Notes: generated from the letters alone by a model not told the origin. A DNA stretch of 64,000 bases from Pseudooceanicola nanhaiensis (GCF_020171315.1 NZ_JAIUZP010000011.1:62001-126000); one strand, 5' to 3'. Counted from the stretch's first letter, positions 17,602-26,337 are shown. Numbers and translations are program-made.

Positions 17602-17616
17602 ATTTTCTCCGAAAAT
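17602..17616. promoter_or_regulatory. Candidate PutR operator in the putA-putR divergent promoter
   Basis: The 110-base gap between putA and putR contains ATTTTC-TCC-GAAAAT, a perfect A/T-rich dyad in GC-rich DNA. It lies about 38 bases from the putR start and 59 from the putA start. Lrp-family proteins bind A/T-rich dyads of about 15 bases, so this is the best candidate. Binding is inferred. Confidence 0.4.
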
Positions 17617-17653
17617 CGTCAAATCATGGTCGATACGACCTTTGTGAGGCCTC

Positions 17654-18145
17654 ATGGCAGAGAAAGTGACAGACCCTTGGGTCGCCCGCAGTGATCTTGA
17701 CGCATTGGACCGCAGGATTCTCGACGCGCTGAGCCACAATGCGCGGATCACCGTGACCGATCTGGCCGCCGCGGTGGGCCTGTCCAAGACACCCTGCGCC
17801 GCGCGCATCAGGCGGCTGGAGTCGGAGGGCTATATCCTCGGCTACCGGGCGCAGCTCGACCCGGTGAAGCTGGGGCTGGAGAACGTCGCCTTCGTGGAGG
17901 TGAAGCTGCGCGACACGACGGAACGCGCCCTGAAGGAGTTCAACGCCGCCGTGGCCCGCCTGCCCGAGGTGGAGCAATGCCACATGATCGCGGGGGGCTT
18001 CGACTACCTCGTGAAGATCCGCACGCGGGACATCACCGCCTACCGGCGTTTCCTCGGTGAGCAGCTTTCCGCCTTGCCCCATGTGGCGCAAACTTCGACC
18101 TACATGGCGATGGAGAGCGTCAAGGACGCTGCGATGACGGCCTGA
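17654..18145 (+). CDS. putR: Lrp/AsnC-family regulator of proline catabolism
   Basis: The 163-residue protein has an Lrp-type helix-turn-helix at about residues 17-65 (LDRRILDALSHNARIT, then VGLSKTPCAARIRRLE) and the RAM/AsnC effector domain at about 75-155. It is transcribed away from putA across a short shared promoter. In Rhodobacter capsulatus a gene of this type and position, putR, activates putA in response to proline and represses itself; the same role is inferred here from synteny. The start is the first ATG, giving the usual short N-terminal tail. No other amino-acid gene is nearby. Confidence 0.9.
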   Translation: MAEKVTDPWVARSDLDALDRRILDALSHNARITVTDLAAAVGLSKTPCAARIRRLESEGYILGYRAQLDPVKLGLENVAFVEVKLRDTTERALKEFNAAVARLPEVEQCHMIAGGFDYLVKIRTRDITAYRRFLGEQLSALPHVAQTSTYMAMESVKDAAMTA

Positions 18146-18457
18146 GACGCCCTTTTTTCACGTGAATGTGACGCTATCGGCCAGCATGTCGCAGTCCGCG
18201 CCATGGACAGTGCGCCGCGCAGACCCCAAGTAGGCGGACGCTTTCAAGGGTGGCCGCAGCGTCGGACAACCTATTGTTGTGCGTATCAGGATCGGCCTGT
18301 TATCCTCTCTCCACAGGTAGCAGGCCCCCTTCTTGCGTCGCCAGCGCTCCGCACGCCAGCCAGCGAGACGGTTCCGACAACCGCCCCGAGGCCCCCGGGC
18401 CGAAGCGCACGCCCCATCCCCAGCCCCGCCTCCCCGGGGCAATGAGACGACCTAGAG
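18146..18457. other. Intergenic stretch without recognised content
   Basis: About 310 bases separate putR from the ABC exporter gene. The stretch is C-rich in its second half. I see no conserved coding frame, no terminator with a U-run and no clear promoter; a weak GGCCTG/CAGGCC pair near 18293 is the only dyad. The exporter start has a poor ribosome-binding site. Confidence 0.5.
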
Positions 18458-20323
18458 ATGACTGAGACACCCGACAGGGCCGCATCCGCCGGCCCCGCAC
18501 CCGATCCCGTTCTGACCCCCAAGCCCGACGCCGCCGCGGCCAAGCCCGCGCGCGCCAGCCTCAAGGAAGAGCGCAACAAGAGCTTCGTGCGGCGGCTCGT
18601 GTTGACCGGTTTGAGGGCGCAGGCCAGCACCTATGCGATTGCCATCCTCGCGATGGCCGTGGCCGCCGCGGGCTCGGCCCTGACGGCCTGGGTGATGGAA
18701 GGCATCGTCGACGCCATGAGCGACAGCGGCAACCGGCGGCGGGTGTTCTACGTCGCAATGGCCGTGGCCGCGATCTTTACCGTGAAGGGCATCGCGACCT
18801 ACGTGCAGACGGTCTTCATGACCCGCGCGGGCAATCGGCTGGTCGCCATGCTGCAGATGAAGTTCTTCGACCGGCTGCTGGCGCAGAGCGTGAGCTTCTT
18901 CAACGTCAACGAATCCTCCAACCTGCTGCTGCACACGACCCGCAGCGCGCAGAACGCGCGACAGATGATCGACCTTGTCGTGACCTCCTTCGTGCGCGAC
19001 CTGCTGACGCTGATCGGGCTGATCTTCGTCATGTTCTGGCAGCAACCCCTGCTGACCGTCGTCTCGATGGTGGGCGGGCCCATCGTCCTGCTCGGCGTGC
19101 GGACGATCCTCAAGAAGGTGCGCACCATCGTCGAGAAGGAGACCGCCTCGCTGACAGAGATCGTGAAGGTGACGCAGGAGACGGCGAAGGGCTTCCAGAT
19201 CATCAAGCTCTTCGGGCTGGAGCCGCAGATGTCGCGCCACATGGATGGTGCCGTCCGGCAGGTGGAGAAGCGCTCCAACGCCGTGGCGCGGCTGAATGCC
19301 ATCACCTCGCCCCTGATCGAGACGCTCTCGGGCCTCGTCATCGCCGCCGTGGTGCTGATCAGCGCGATCGACTTCGTCGATGGCCAGCCGACCACGCCGG
19401 GGCAGCTGATGTCCTTCATCACCGCGCTGCTGATGGCCTATGAACCGGCCAAGCGGCTGACCCGGATGCGGGTGCGGATCGAAGGCCTGATCGTGCCGCT
19501 GCGGATGATGTTCGACCTGATCGACCAGCCGCTGACCGTCGAGGACCCGGAGGACGAGCGCGCCCTGCCCGCAGGCCCCGGCGCGGTGGAGATGAAGGAC
19601 GTGCATTTCGGCTACCGCGACAAGACGCCGGTGTTGAACGGGATCGACCTGACCTTCCCGGCGGGCCAGACCACGGCGCTTGTCGGCGCCTCGGGCAGCG
19701 GCAAGTCGACGATCCTGAACCTGCTGATGCGGCTCTACGACCCCACCGCAGGGGTGGTCAGCGTCGATGGGCTGGACCTGCGCGATGTCACGGCCAAGTC
19801 GCTGCACAAGCGGCTGTCCTACGTCGGGCAGGATACCTTCCTCTTCTCCACCACGGTGATGAACAACCTCCGCCTCGCGCGCCCCGGCGCCACCGAGGAC
19901 GAGGTCATCGCCGCCGCGAAGGAGGCCAACGCGCATGACTTCATCACCGCGCTGCCACAGGGCTACTACACCGAGGTCGGCGAGAACGGGGCCTTCCTCT
20001 CGGGCGGGCAGCGTCAGCGGCTGGCGATCGCGCGGGCCTTCCTGCGCGGCGGCAGCATCCTGCTGCTGGACGAGGCCACCAGCGCGCTCGACGCCAATTC
20101 GGAGCGGTTGATCAAGGAGGCGCTCGCCCGGATCAGCAAGGACACGACGACGATCGTGATCGCGCACCGGCTCTCGACCGTGATGGAGGCGGACCAGATC
20201 CACGTGATCGACGCGGGCCGCGTGGTGCAATCCGGCAGTCCGAAGGACCTGCTCGACCGGCCCGGCCCGTTCCGGGCGCTCTTCGACCAGCAGTTCGGCG
20301 GCATCGCCCACGGTCAGGGCTGA
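18458..20323 (+). CDS. ABC exporter, fused permease and ATP-binding protein (MsbA-like)
   Basis: The 621-residue half-transporter has a basic, proline-rich N-terminal tail, a six-helix type IV exporter domain at about residues 45-345, and an ATPase domain at about 375-615. ATPase motifs are complete: GASGSGKST (Walker A), the Q-loop in [18 protein letters not shown] (signature), ILLLDEATSALD (Walker B) and IAHRLST (H-loop). Proteins of this type flip lipid A, lipids or drugs as homodimers in the inner membrane. It is monocistronic and followed by a strong terminator. It could be a true MsbA or a more general lipid/multidrug exporter; no lipid A gene is adjacent, so no symbol is given. Confidence 0.9.
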   Translation: MTETPDRAASAGPAPDPVLTPKPDAAAAKPARASLKEERNKSFVRRLVLTGLRAQASTYAIAILAMAVAAAGSALTAWVMEGIVDAMSDSGNRRRVFYVAMAVAAIFTVKGIATYVQTVFMTRAGNRLVAMLQMKFFDRLLAQSVSFFNVNESSNLLLHTTRSAQNARQMIDLVVTSFVRDLLTLIGLIFVMFWQQPLLTVVSMVGGPIVLLGVRTILKKVRTIVEKETASLTEIVKVTQETAKGFQIIKLFGLEPQMSRHMDGAVRQVEKRSNAVARLNAITSPLIETLSGLVIAAVVLISAIDFVDGQPTTPGQLMSFITALLMAYEPAKRLTRMRVRIEGLIVPLRMMFDLIDQPLTVEDPEDERALPAGPGAVEMKDVHFGYRDKTPVLNGIDLTFPAGQTTALVGASGSGKSTILNLLMRLYDPTAGVVSVDGLDLRDVTAKSLHKRLSYVGQDTFLFSTTVMNNLRLARPGATEDEVIAAAKEANAHDFITALPQGYYTEVGENGAFLSGGQRQRLAIARAFLRGGSILLLDEATSALDANSERLIKEALARISKDTTTIVIAHRLSTVMEADQIHVIDAGRVVQSGSPKDLLDRPGPFRALFDQQFGGIAHGQG

Positions 20324-20368
20324 GCCCCCCTGCGGGCCGCCCCCGCCCGCGCAGCGAAACGTTGTCCC

Positions 20369-20400
20369 AAAGGCCCGCCATCCGTGCGGGCCTTTGTCTT
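20369..20400 (+). terminator. Rho-independent terminator after the ABC exporter gene
   Basis: AAAGGCCCGC-CATCCGT-GCGGGCCTTT forms a perfect 10-bp stem with a 7-base loop, followed by GTCTT. The A-tract on the left side means it can also act leftward on the convergent gene pair. Confidence 0.85.
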
Positions 20401-20443
20401 GAGGGCCGCCCGACAGGCGGGCTTGGCCGCTGCGGGCCGCCGC

Positions 20444-21178
20444 TCAGGACGTCACGAGGTCATAGCGCGCCATCTCTTCGCGGCTGAGGATGTAGATCGA
20501 CTGCGGCGGGGTCGCGAGGCCCGGGGCCATCAGCATCGGGTCCACGCCCATCTCCTCGAGGTATTCCATCACCTCGCCCTGCCCGCGCTGGATGTCCTGC
20601 ACTGCGAGGAAGGCGGGCAGCAGGGTATTCTCGCCATAGTAATGCTGGTGCAGGCCGATGCGGGCGCCCTGCTCTGCCTGCCGCTCGGTCCCGGCCGCAA
20701 AGATGTAGGGACAGGCCGAGAGGCAGACATCGCCTGCGCGCATCGCGGTGGCCTTGCCCGCCTGCCGCAGGGCGCGGCCCAGCTCCATCGCGTCGCGGAC
20801 CGAGCCGCCGGGCGAATGCAGCAGGATCGTCCCTGCCTCGGAGGCCGCGATCTGCTTGGCGATCCGCGCCCCGTCCCCCGGTTCGATCTTGCCAGTCAGC
20901 AGCGCGGTGTCGTCGTCGATCCGTTCGAGGATCAGCCGCTCCGGCATCGGGCCGGTCTCGACACCCGGGCCTGCGGGCAGGGTCGGATCATAGCGGCGGG
21001 TCTGGTCGCCGGGCCGCGTGGGCCGGTCGAACTCCGGCGCGGCGGGCCCGCGCGACGGCAGGACGAAATCGCGCCCCACGTCGCCGAGGAAGAGGAAGGC
21101 CGCGATCACCAGCTGCACCGCCAGCACGCCGGTCAGCATCCGGCGGATCGGGCGCAGCTTCTCCTGATCGCTGATCAT
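20444..21178 (-). CDS. ClpP/crotonase-like periplasmic protein, membrane-anchored (COG3904-like)
   Basis: The 244-residue protein has one N-terminal membrane anchor (about residues 13-33), a proline-rich linker and a ClpP-like domain from about residue 80. The SPGGSVRDAMELGRAL segment matches the oxyanion/first helix region of ClpP folds. The nucleophile position falls in CLSACPYIFAAG, where a serine sits between two cysteines, and a histidine follows in GLHQHYYGE. These features suit a periplasm-facing serine protease or a remnant of one; activity is not established. Its start overlaps the stop of the gene upstream (ATGA), so it is translated together with the coiled-coil membrane protein. 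Confidence 0.75.
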   Translation of the reverse strand: MISDQEKLRPIRRMLTGVLAVQLVIAAFLFLGDVGRDFVLPSRGPAAPEFDRPTRPGDQTRRYDPTLPAGPGVETGPMPERLILERIDDDTALLTGKIEPGDGARIAKQIAASEAGTILLHSPGGSVRDAMELGRALRQAGKATAMRAGDVCLSACPYIFAAGTERQAEQGARIGLHQHYYGENTLLPAFLAVQDIQRGQGEVMEYLEEMGVDPMLMAPGLATPPQSIYILSREEMARYDLVTS

Positions 21179-22554
21179 GCCGTGCCCCCGGCAGAGGGAT
21201 CGTGCGGCGTGGTCGTCCGCTCGCTGGAGGTCTCCGTGTCGGACCCTGACGGGGCCTGGGCCTCCTCCGCCGTCTGGTCTGCGCGGTGCCCGGATGAGGC
21301 AGGCCCCACCGGCGCCACGCCCCTGCCAACGCTGGTCGCCTCGGTCGCCAGAAACGCCCGGTCCACGTCACGCGCCGCATGGAGCGCTGCACGCAGTTCC
21401 GCGATCGTCATCGTGTCCTCGATCGGTGCGCCCTCGCGGCCATGGCGGATGGCGCCCTGCGTGATGGCCACGATCAGCACCAGCACCGCGGGCAGCAAGT
21501 CGATGGCGATGGCCCCGGCCCAGCTGGGAATGAAGTTGCCCGCATAGAGGATCACCGCATCGGCGGCAGAGACCGGCGTATAGGTCGTTTCGGCAGGCGG
21601 CGGCATGGCAAGCACCTCTGCCGCCGCGCTGCGCAGGGTCTCGGCCCGCTGCGCCAACACCTCCAGCACCGAGGTGATCGTGGCCGACTGGTCAGTGCGG
21701 TTCGCCTCGGTGCGCCCGTCCAGCTCCGGCAGCACCACCGAGGCCGAGAGGTCCTGCGCTGCACGCTCCACCAGCTGCGCCACGGAAAGCTGCCGCAGCC
21801 GCGTGATGATCCCCGCCAGCTGCACCGCCTGTTCCGAGAATTCGACCGAGCGCGCCTCGACCGGGCCCGGCTCCACCGTCAGCGCGCGCATCCGCGACAG
21901 CAGCGCATTGCCCTCAACGAAGGCGCTGTTGATCGCAGGTTCCTGCGCCGCGATCTGGCTTTCCAGCGCCGTCAGCTCTGCCGATTTCTGCCGCAGCACC
22001 CGGAAGACCGCGCCCCGCCCGGCAAGGCCCGACAGCGTACCCGCCGCTTCCTGTTCGGACAGGTCCTCGAAGCTTTGCCGCACCCGGGCCACGTCACGCT
22101 CCAGCCCCTGCGCCGAAATCGCGATCTCGTGGGCGCGTTCCAGCGAGGCCTGATAGTCCTGCACCGTCTCCGCCAGATGCTGCTCCACCGCCGCCGCGCC
22201 CGCCAGCGCCGCCGCGTTCAGCCAGGACGACATGGCGACGATGGCGAGGCTGCCCAGCCCCATGGCGCCCAAGAGCCCCATGCGCGAACGCGCGGTGCGC
22301 ATCGCCGGGAAGAGCCGCATCATGTAGGACCAGAAGACGAAGATGCCGGTGGAGACCGCGATGGAATAGGCGATCGCCGCAAAGGCCGTCATCGCCCCGT
22401 CCCCATCCAGCAGCGAGGAGACACCGAGGTAGGTGTAGATGCCCGATGCCACCGAGAGGACGCCCAGCGCGGCCCCGGTAAAGCTGTCGAGCCAGCCAAG
22501 GTGGCCCTCCAGTTCGCGCGCCATGCGGGCGCCGCGGTCGCTCGTATTGGTCAT
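21175..22554 (-). CDS. Membrane protein with periplasmic or cytoplasmic coiled-coil domain, function unknown
   Basis: The 459-residue protein has three hydrophobic segments near the N-terminus (about residues 26-48, 57-80 and 95-118), a long helical middle part rich in alanine, glutamate and glutamine (about 125-325) that looks like a coiled coil, and another membrane helix at about 350-375 (IPSWAGAIAIDLLPAVLVLI). The C-terminal tail of about 80 residues is acidic, Ser/Thr-rich and probably disordered. I do not recognise the family. It is coupled to the ClpP-like gene by a four-base overlap, so the two may form a membrane complex. GGGGGGACCT stands just before the ATG. Confidence 0.75.
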   Translation of the reverse strand: MTNTSDRGARMARELEGHLGWLDSFTGAALGVLSVASGIYTYLGVSSLLDGDGAMTAFAAIAYSIAVSTGIFVFWSYMMRLFPAMRTARSRMGLLGAMGLGSLAIVAMSSWLNAAALAGAAAVEQHLAETVQDYQASLERAHEIAISAQGLERDVARVRQSFEDLSEQEAAGTLSGLAGRGAVFRVLRQKSAELTALESQIAAQEPAINSAFVEGNALLSRMRALTVEPGPVEARSVEFSEQAVQLAGIITRLRQLSVAQLVERAAQDLSASVVLPELDGRTEANRTDQSATITSVLEVLAQRAETLRSAAAEVLAMPPPAETTYTPVSAADAVILYAGNFIPSWAGAIAIDLLPAVLVLIVAITQGAIRHGREGAPIEDTMTIAELRAALHAARDVDRAFLATEATSVGRGVAPVGPASSGHRADQTAEEAQAPSGSDTETSSERTTTPHDPSAGGTA

Positions 22555-22612
22555 AGGTCCCCCCGGGTGGCCTGAAAGCTAGAAAAATAGGGGGTACGGC
22601 CCCCAGCACCAG

Positions 22613-22654
22613 TGTCACAGGACATATTCACGGTATGTTCATGCCCTTGTGACA
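22613..22654. promoter_or_regulatory. Nested palindrome upstream of two divergent genes
   Basis: TGTCACA (22613-22619) pairs with TGTGACA (22648-22654), enclosing a second pair ACATA (22622-22626) and TATGT (22634-22638). It lies 59 bases upstream of the membrane-protein gene and about 270 upstream of the GAF/Fis regulator gene. The outer arms resemble the TGTCTCA/TGAGACA dyad found before the aldehyde dehydrogenase gene, so the same regulator might bind, but spacing differs. Confidence 0.35.
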
Positions 22655-22927
22655 GGCCCCGCCCTGCCTCGACGGCATGCCGCGGGGGCACGACAGGGTC
22701 ACACCACGGCAGAGAGCCCCGCGAAGTCAGGGGCTTGCGCGGCGCACCGGCCCGGTCCCGCCGCTGCGCCGCGGTGCAGGATGGCCCGCTTGCCAGACGG
22801 AAGCGCCGGGACTAGCATCGCCCTTACCCTGCTGGAGGAGCGGGGACAGGTCTCCGAAGTCCCCGGCGCCATGTCGGCAGGACTTAAGAGGCGAGAGCAT
22901 GACGCCCTGACGCGGAGGAGGACGCCC

Positions 22928-23896
22928 GTGCAATTTGGTGCCCAGACCGGCCGGCATATCGACCGGGTTTACGAGACCGCGCAGTCGAAATCTGCCGCGG
23001 CCCGCTCGCGGCTGGCCGCCTCCTGGCGGCGCTCGCTGGAGAAACACGGGCTCGACCCCGGGGAACGCCGCGCCCCCGGACGGGTGGAGGCGACCTCGCT
23101 GGGGGACCGGCGTGCGGCGCTCGGAGATTTCCTGCAACTCGCCACCCCGCGTCTGGATCAGCTGTTCCAGCTTGTCGGCGGATCGGGCTGCGGCGTGCTG
23201 CTGACGGATGCGCAGGGCGTCGTGCTGGAAACCCGCTGCCGCGAGGCCGATGCCCCGGTGTTCCGCGAATGGGGCCTCTGGGAAGGCGCCGACTGGAGCG
23301 AGGCCGCGGAAGGCACCAACGGGATCGGGACCTGCCTTGCCGAGCGGCGGCAGGTGGTCATCCACCGCGAAGATCATTTCTATGCCCGCAACACCGCGAT
23401 GTCCTGCCTCGACGCGCCGATCCACGGGCCCGACGGGCGGCTGCTGGCCGCGCTCGATGTCTCCTCGGCCCGGGCCGACCAGACGGAGGGGTTCAACCGG
23501 CTGATCGCGGCCACCGTCGCCCAGACCGCCCGCCAGATCGAAGGCGATTTCTTCCGCGCGGCCTTCCCGCGGGCCCGCATCGTCGCGGCCGAGGGGGAAA
23601 GCGCGGAGGGCGCCGCCCTGCTGGCGGTGGACAAGGACGACCTCGTCATCGGGGCCACGCGCGAGGCGCGCCGCGCGTTCGGGCTGGACGCCGAGGGGCG
23701 GATCAAGCCCCGCCCTGCCTCTGACCTGCTGGGCCGCGACGGCGCGGAGACCGGCCTCGACCGGGCCGAACGGGCCGCCATTGTGCGGGCGCTCGCCCGG
23801 GCCGATGGCAATGTCTCGGCTGCCGCGCGGGCGCTTGGCATGGGGCGCGCCACGCTCTATCGCCGCATGAACCGCCTCGGCATCGGCGAGGGCTGA
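22928..23896 (+). CDS. GAF-domain regulator with Fis-type helix-turn-helix (AcoR-like, no AAA+ domain)
   Basis: The 322-residue product starts at GTG, preceded by GGAGGA; the longer in-frame reading has no such site. A GAF sensor domain lies at about residues 70-195 (GCGVLLTDAQGVVLE; EGTNGIGTCLAERR), as in AcoR-type regulators. A Fis-like HTH ends the protein (ADGNVSAAARALGMGRATLYRR). The central AAA+ ATPase that lets AcoR activate sigma-54 promoters is absent, so it must act on ordinary promoters or as a co-regulator. It sits immediately upstream of an aldehyde dehydrogenase gene, with a perfect operator-like dyad between them, so control of that gene is likely. The effector is unknown; small alcohols or aldehydes are plausible. 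Confidence 0.85.
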   Translation: MQFGAQTGRHIDRVYETAQSKSAAARSRLAASWRRSLEKHGLDPGERRAPGRVEATSLGDRRAALGDFLQLATPRLDQLFQLVGGSGCGVLLTDAQGVVLETRCREADAPVFREWGLWEGADWSEAAEGTNGIGTCLAERRQVVIHREDHFYARNTAMSCLDAPIHGPDGRLLAALDVSSARADQTEGFNRLIAATVAQTARQIEGDFFRAAFPRARIVAAEGESAEGAALLAVDKDDLVIGATREARRAFGLDAEGRIKPRPASDLLGRDGAETGLDRAERAAIVRALARADGNVSAAARALGMGRATLYRRMNRLGIGEG

Positions 23897-23948
23897 GCGG
23901 CCCGAACCGCCGCCCGCCCCGCCAGACCCGCATCGAAGCCGCCAAAAG

Positions 23949-23966
23949 TGTCTCACCGCTGAGACA
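23949..23966. promoter_or_regulatory. Operator-like palindrome TGTCTCA-N4-TGAGACA
   Basis: A perfect 7+4+7 inverted repeat lies 109 bases before the aldehyde dehydrogenase ATG and 52 bases after the GAF/Fis gene. Fis-type HTH proteins of the AcoR group bind long dyads of this kind upstream of their target promoters. No -24/-12 sigma-54 promoter is seen downstream of it. Confidence 0.6.
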
Positions 23967-24033
23967 GGGGCGAGATACTCCCGGTTTGGGTGTAGTGATC
24001 TCTTAAGACAGCCGCGTCATCCTCTTTACGTGT

Positions 24034-24052
24034 TCCGGACACAGCGTCCGGA
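24034..24052 (+). promoter_or_regulatory. Leader hairpin before the aldehyde dehydrogenase gene
   Basis: TCCGGAC-ACAGC-GTCCGGA forms a perfect 7-bp stem that ends 11 bases before the GGGAGGAAG ribosome-binding region. It would lie in the 5' leader and could protect the message or be a second protein-binding dyad. Its role is not known. Confidence 0.4.
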
Positions 24053-24075
24053 CCTCGTCATTTGGGAGGAAGACC

Positions 24076-25599
24076 ATGAACGAGATGACGCAGACCGCAG
24101 GCACGCAGTTCGCCTCGCCCTTCAAGCAGCGCTATGACAACTTCATCGGCGGCAAGTTCGTTGCCCCGAAAGCCGGGCGCTACTTCGACAACACCACGCC
24201 GATCACCGGCGCCAAGATTTGCGAGATCGCCCGCTCCGACGCGGATGACATCAACCTCGCCCTCGACGCGGCCCATGCCGCCAAGGACGCATGGGGTGCT
24301 ACCGCCCCCGCCGCCCGCGCCGCCGTCCTGCTGCAGATCGCGGACCGCCTGGAGGCCAACCTCGAACTTCTCGCCACCTGCGAGACCTGGGACAACGGCA
24401 AGGCAATCCGCGAGACGATGGCCGCCGACCTGCCGCTGGCCGTCGACCACTTCCGCTACTTCGCCGGTGTCCTGCGCGGACAGGAAGGCACCATGTCGGA
24501 GATCGACGCCGACACCGTCGCCTACCACTACCATGAGCCGCTCGGCGTGGTCGGCCAGATCATCCCGTGGAACTTCCCGCTGCTGATGGCCGCATGGAAG
24601 ATGGCCCCGGCGCTTGCCGCCGGCAACTGCATCGTGCTGAAACCGGCCGAGCAGACGCCCGCCACGATCATGGTCTTTGCCGAACTGGTGGCCGACATCC
24701 TGCCCGCAGGCGTGCTGAACATCGTGAACGGCTTCGGGCTGGAGGCAGGCAAGCCGCTGGCGCAGAGCCCACGCATCGCCAAGATCGCCTTCACCGGCGA
24801 AACCTCGACCGGCCGCCTGATCATGCAATACGCGACCGAGAACCTGATCCCGGTCACGCTGGAACTGGGGGGCAAGTCGCCCAACATCTTCCACAAGGAC
24901 GTGGCCAACGAGGATGACGCCTTCTTCGACAAGGCGATCGAGGGCTTCGTGCTCTTCGCGCTGAACCAGGGCGAGGTCTGCACCTGCCCGTCCCGCGCGC
25001 TGATCCACGAATCGATCTACGACCGCTTCATGGAGCGGGCCGTTGCGCGCACCAATGCCATCAAGATGGGCGACCCGCGGGTGGCCGAGACGATGATGGG
25101 CGCGCAGGCCTCGGAAGAGCAGCAGCAGAAGATCCTCTCCTACCTCGACATCGGGCGTCAGGAAGGCGCGGAAGTGCTGACCGGCGGCGCGGCGGCGGAC
25201 CTCGGCGGCGACCTCGCGGGCGGCTACTACGTGCAGCCGACGATCCTGCGCGGCCACAACAAGATGCGCGTCTTCCAGGAGGAAATCTTCGGGCCCGTCG
25301 TCTCGGTCACGACCTTCAAGGACGAGGACGAGGCGCTCGCCATCGCCAATGACACGCTCTACGGCCTCGGCGCCGGTGTCTGGTCGCGCGACATGAACAC
25401 CTGCTACCGCTTCGGCCGCGCCATTCAGGCCGGGCGCGTCTGGGTGAACAACTACCACGCCTACCCGGCCCATGCGGCCTTCGGCGGGTACAAGCAGTCC
25501 GGGATCGGGCGGGAGACCCACAAGATGATGCTGGATCACTACCAGCAGACCAAGAACATGCTGGTCTCCTACAACCCGAACAAGCTGGGCTTCTTCTGA
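24076..25599 (+). CDS. Aldehyde dehydrogenase (AldB/AcoD/ExaC-like)
   Basis: This 507-residue NAD(P)-dependent enzyme belongs to the acetaldehyde/chloroacetaldehyde dehydrogenase branch. Motifs in order are [20 protein letters not shown], the glutamate in [11 protein letters not shown] and the catalytic cysteine in [14 protein letters not shown], where the branch-typical CTCPSR replaces the more common GQxC context. It oxidises short aldehydes such as acetaldehyde to acids, often during ethanol or acetoin growth. A strong GGGAGGAAG site precedes the ATG. It lies between a GAF/Fis regulator and a DUF779 gene, an arrangement common for this enzyme, so the three genes are probably one functional unit. 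Confidence 0.95.
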   Translation: MNEMTQTAGTQFASPFKQRYDNFIGGKFVAPKAGRYFDNTTPITGAKICEIARSDADDINLALDAAHAAKDAWGATAPAARAAVLLQIADRLEANLELLATCETWDNGKAIRETMAADLPLAVDHFRYFAGVLRGQEGTMSEIDADTVAYHYHEPLGVVGQIIPWNFPLLMAAWKMAPALAAGNCIVLKPAEQTPATIMVFAELVADILPAGVLNIVNGFGLEAGKPLAQSPRIAKIAFTGETSTGRLIMQYATENLIPVTLELGGKSPNIFHKDVANEDDAFFDKAIEGFVLFALNQGEVCTCPSRALIHESIYDRFMERAVARTNAIKMGDPRVAETMMGAQASEEQQQKILSYLDIGRQEGAEVLTGGAAADLGGDLAGGYYVQPTILRGHNKMRVFQEEIFGPVVSVTTFKDEDEALAIANDTLYGLGAGVWSRDMNTCYRFGRAIQAGRVWVNNYHAYPAHAAFGGYKQSGIGRETHKMMLDHYQQTKNMLVSYNPNKLGFF

Positions 25600-25880
25600 G
25601 CCCGGCCGCCTGATGGCGGGGCCGCCCCCCGGCCCCGTCCCTTTACACCGGCCACCCTGCCGCCCGCCCCTTGCGTCCCTCCCGGCGCGGGGGCGGTGCC
25701 TGCCTGCCGGACCTGTCCTCCTCCCCGGTCGCTGACCCCGGGACCCGGCAGGCGGCGCGGCGCGGACGGCCCAGCCCCTCCGGTGCACCGGAGGGGCGCC
25801 ATTTCACGAAACGCCGTCCCGCAAGGTCACGGCAACTTTTCTCAACGACACCACTCACGTCCCGCAACCGGAGAGCCCCG

Positions 25881-26246
25881 ATGTCAGAGCCAGAGCGCGT
25901 CACCGCCACCGAGGCGGCCCTGCGTCTCATCGCCGAGATTGAGGCCGAGCATGGCGAGATCCTGTTTCACCAGTCGGGCGGCTGCTGTGACGGATCGGCG
26001 CCGATGTGCTTTCCGGCCGGCGAGTTCCGGCCCGGCGCCAGCGATGTGCTGCTGGGCCGGATCGCCGGTGTGCCGGTCTATATCTCCGGGCCTCAGTTCG
26101 AGGTCTGGAAACACACCCAGCTGATCCTCGACGCTGCCCCCGGGCGCGGTGGGGTCTTCAGCCTCGACAACAACCGCGGTCAGAGGTTCCTGACCAGGTC
26201 CCGCGTGTTCGGTCCGGATGAGTTGGCAGCCCTGACCAAGGCTTAA
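25881..26246 (+). CDS. DUF779 family protein, companion of aldehyde dehydrogenase
   Basis: The 121-residue protein has the DUF779 signature with clustered cysteines, HQSGGCCDGSAPMC at about residues 32-45, followed by a conserved VYISGPQFEVWKHTQLILD segment. The cysteines suggest metal or redox chemistry. The family is often found beside AcoD/AldB-type aldehyde dehydrogenases, as here, but its activity is not established. It follows the dehydrogenase by 281 bases, a gap with no gene, so it may have its own promoter or lie on a long transcript. The start is the ATG that gives the normal family length. Confidence 0.85.
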   Translation: MSEPERVTATEAALRLIAEIEAEHGEILFHQSGGCCDGSAPMCFPAGEFRPGASDVLLGRIAGVPVYISGPQFEVWKHTQLILDAAPGRGGVFSLDNNRGQRFLTRSRVFGPDELAALTKA

Positions 26247-26277
26247 CCCAGCTCACATCTCCCTCCTCCGGGCCGAC

Positions 26278-26337
26278 GACCGGCGCGGCGTCTTTTCCAG
26301 AGTCCTCCTGACGGGAAAAGGCGCCGCGCTCCCGGTC
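26278..26337 (+). terminator. Long stem-loop after the DUF779 gene
   Basis: Arms 26283-26298 and 26314-26329 pair over 16 positions with a single G-U pair, and GACCG/CGGTC outside extend the structure. The loop is 15 bases. It starts 31 bases after the DUF779 stop, so a terminator or 3'-end protecting structure is likely, although no U-run follows. The rest of the 300-base gap up to the next gene shows no feature. Confidence 0.5.

Noticed and set aside
23967-24075. Sigma-54 promoter for the aldehyde dehydrogenase gene
   Set aside because: No TGGCAC-N5-TTGC-like pair is visible, and the regulator lacks the AAA+ domain needed for sigma-54 activation.
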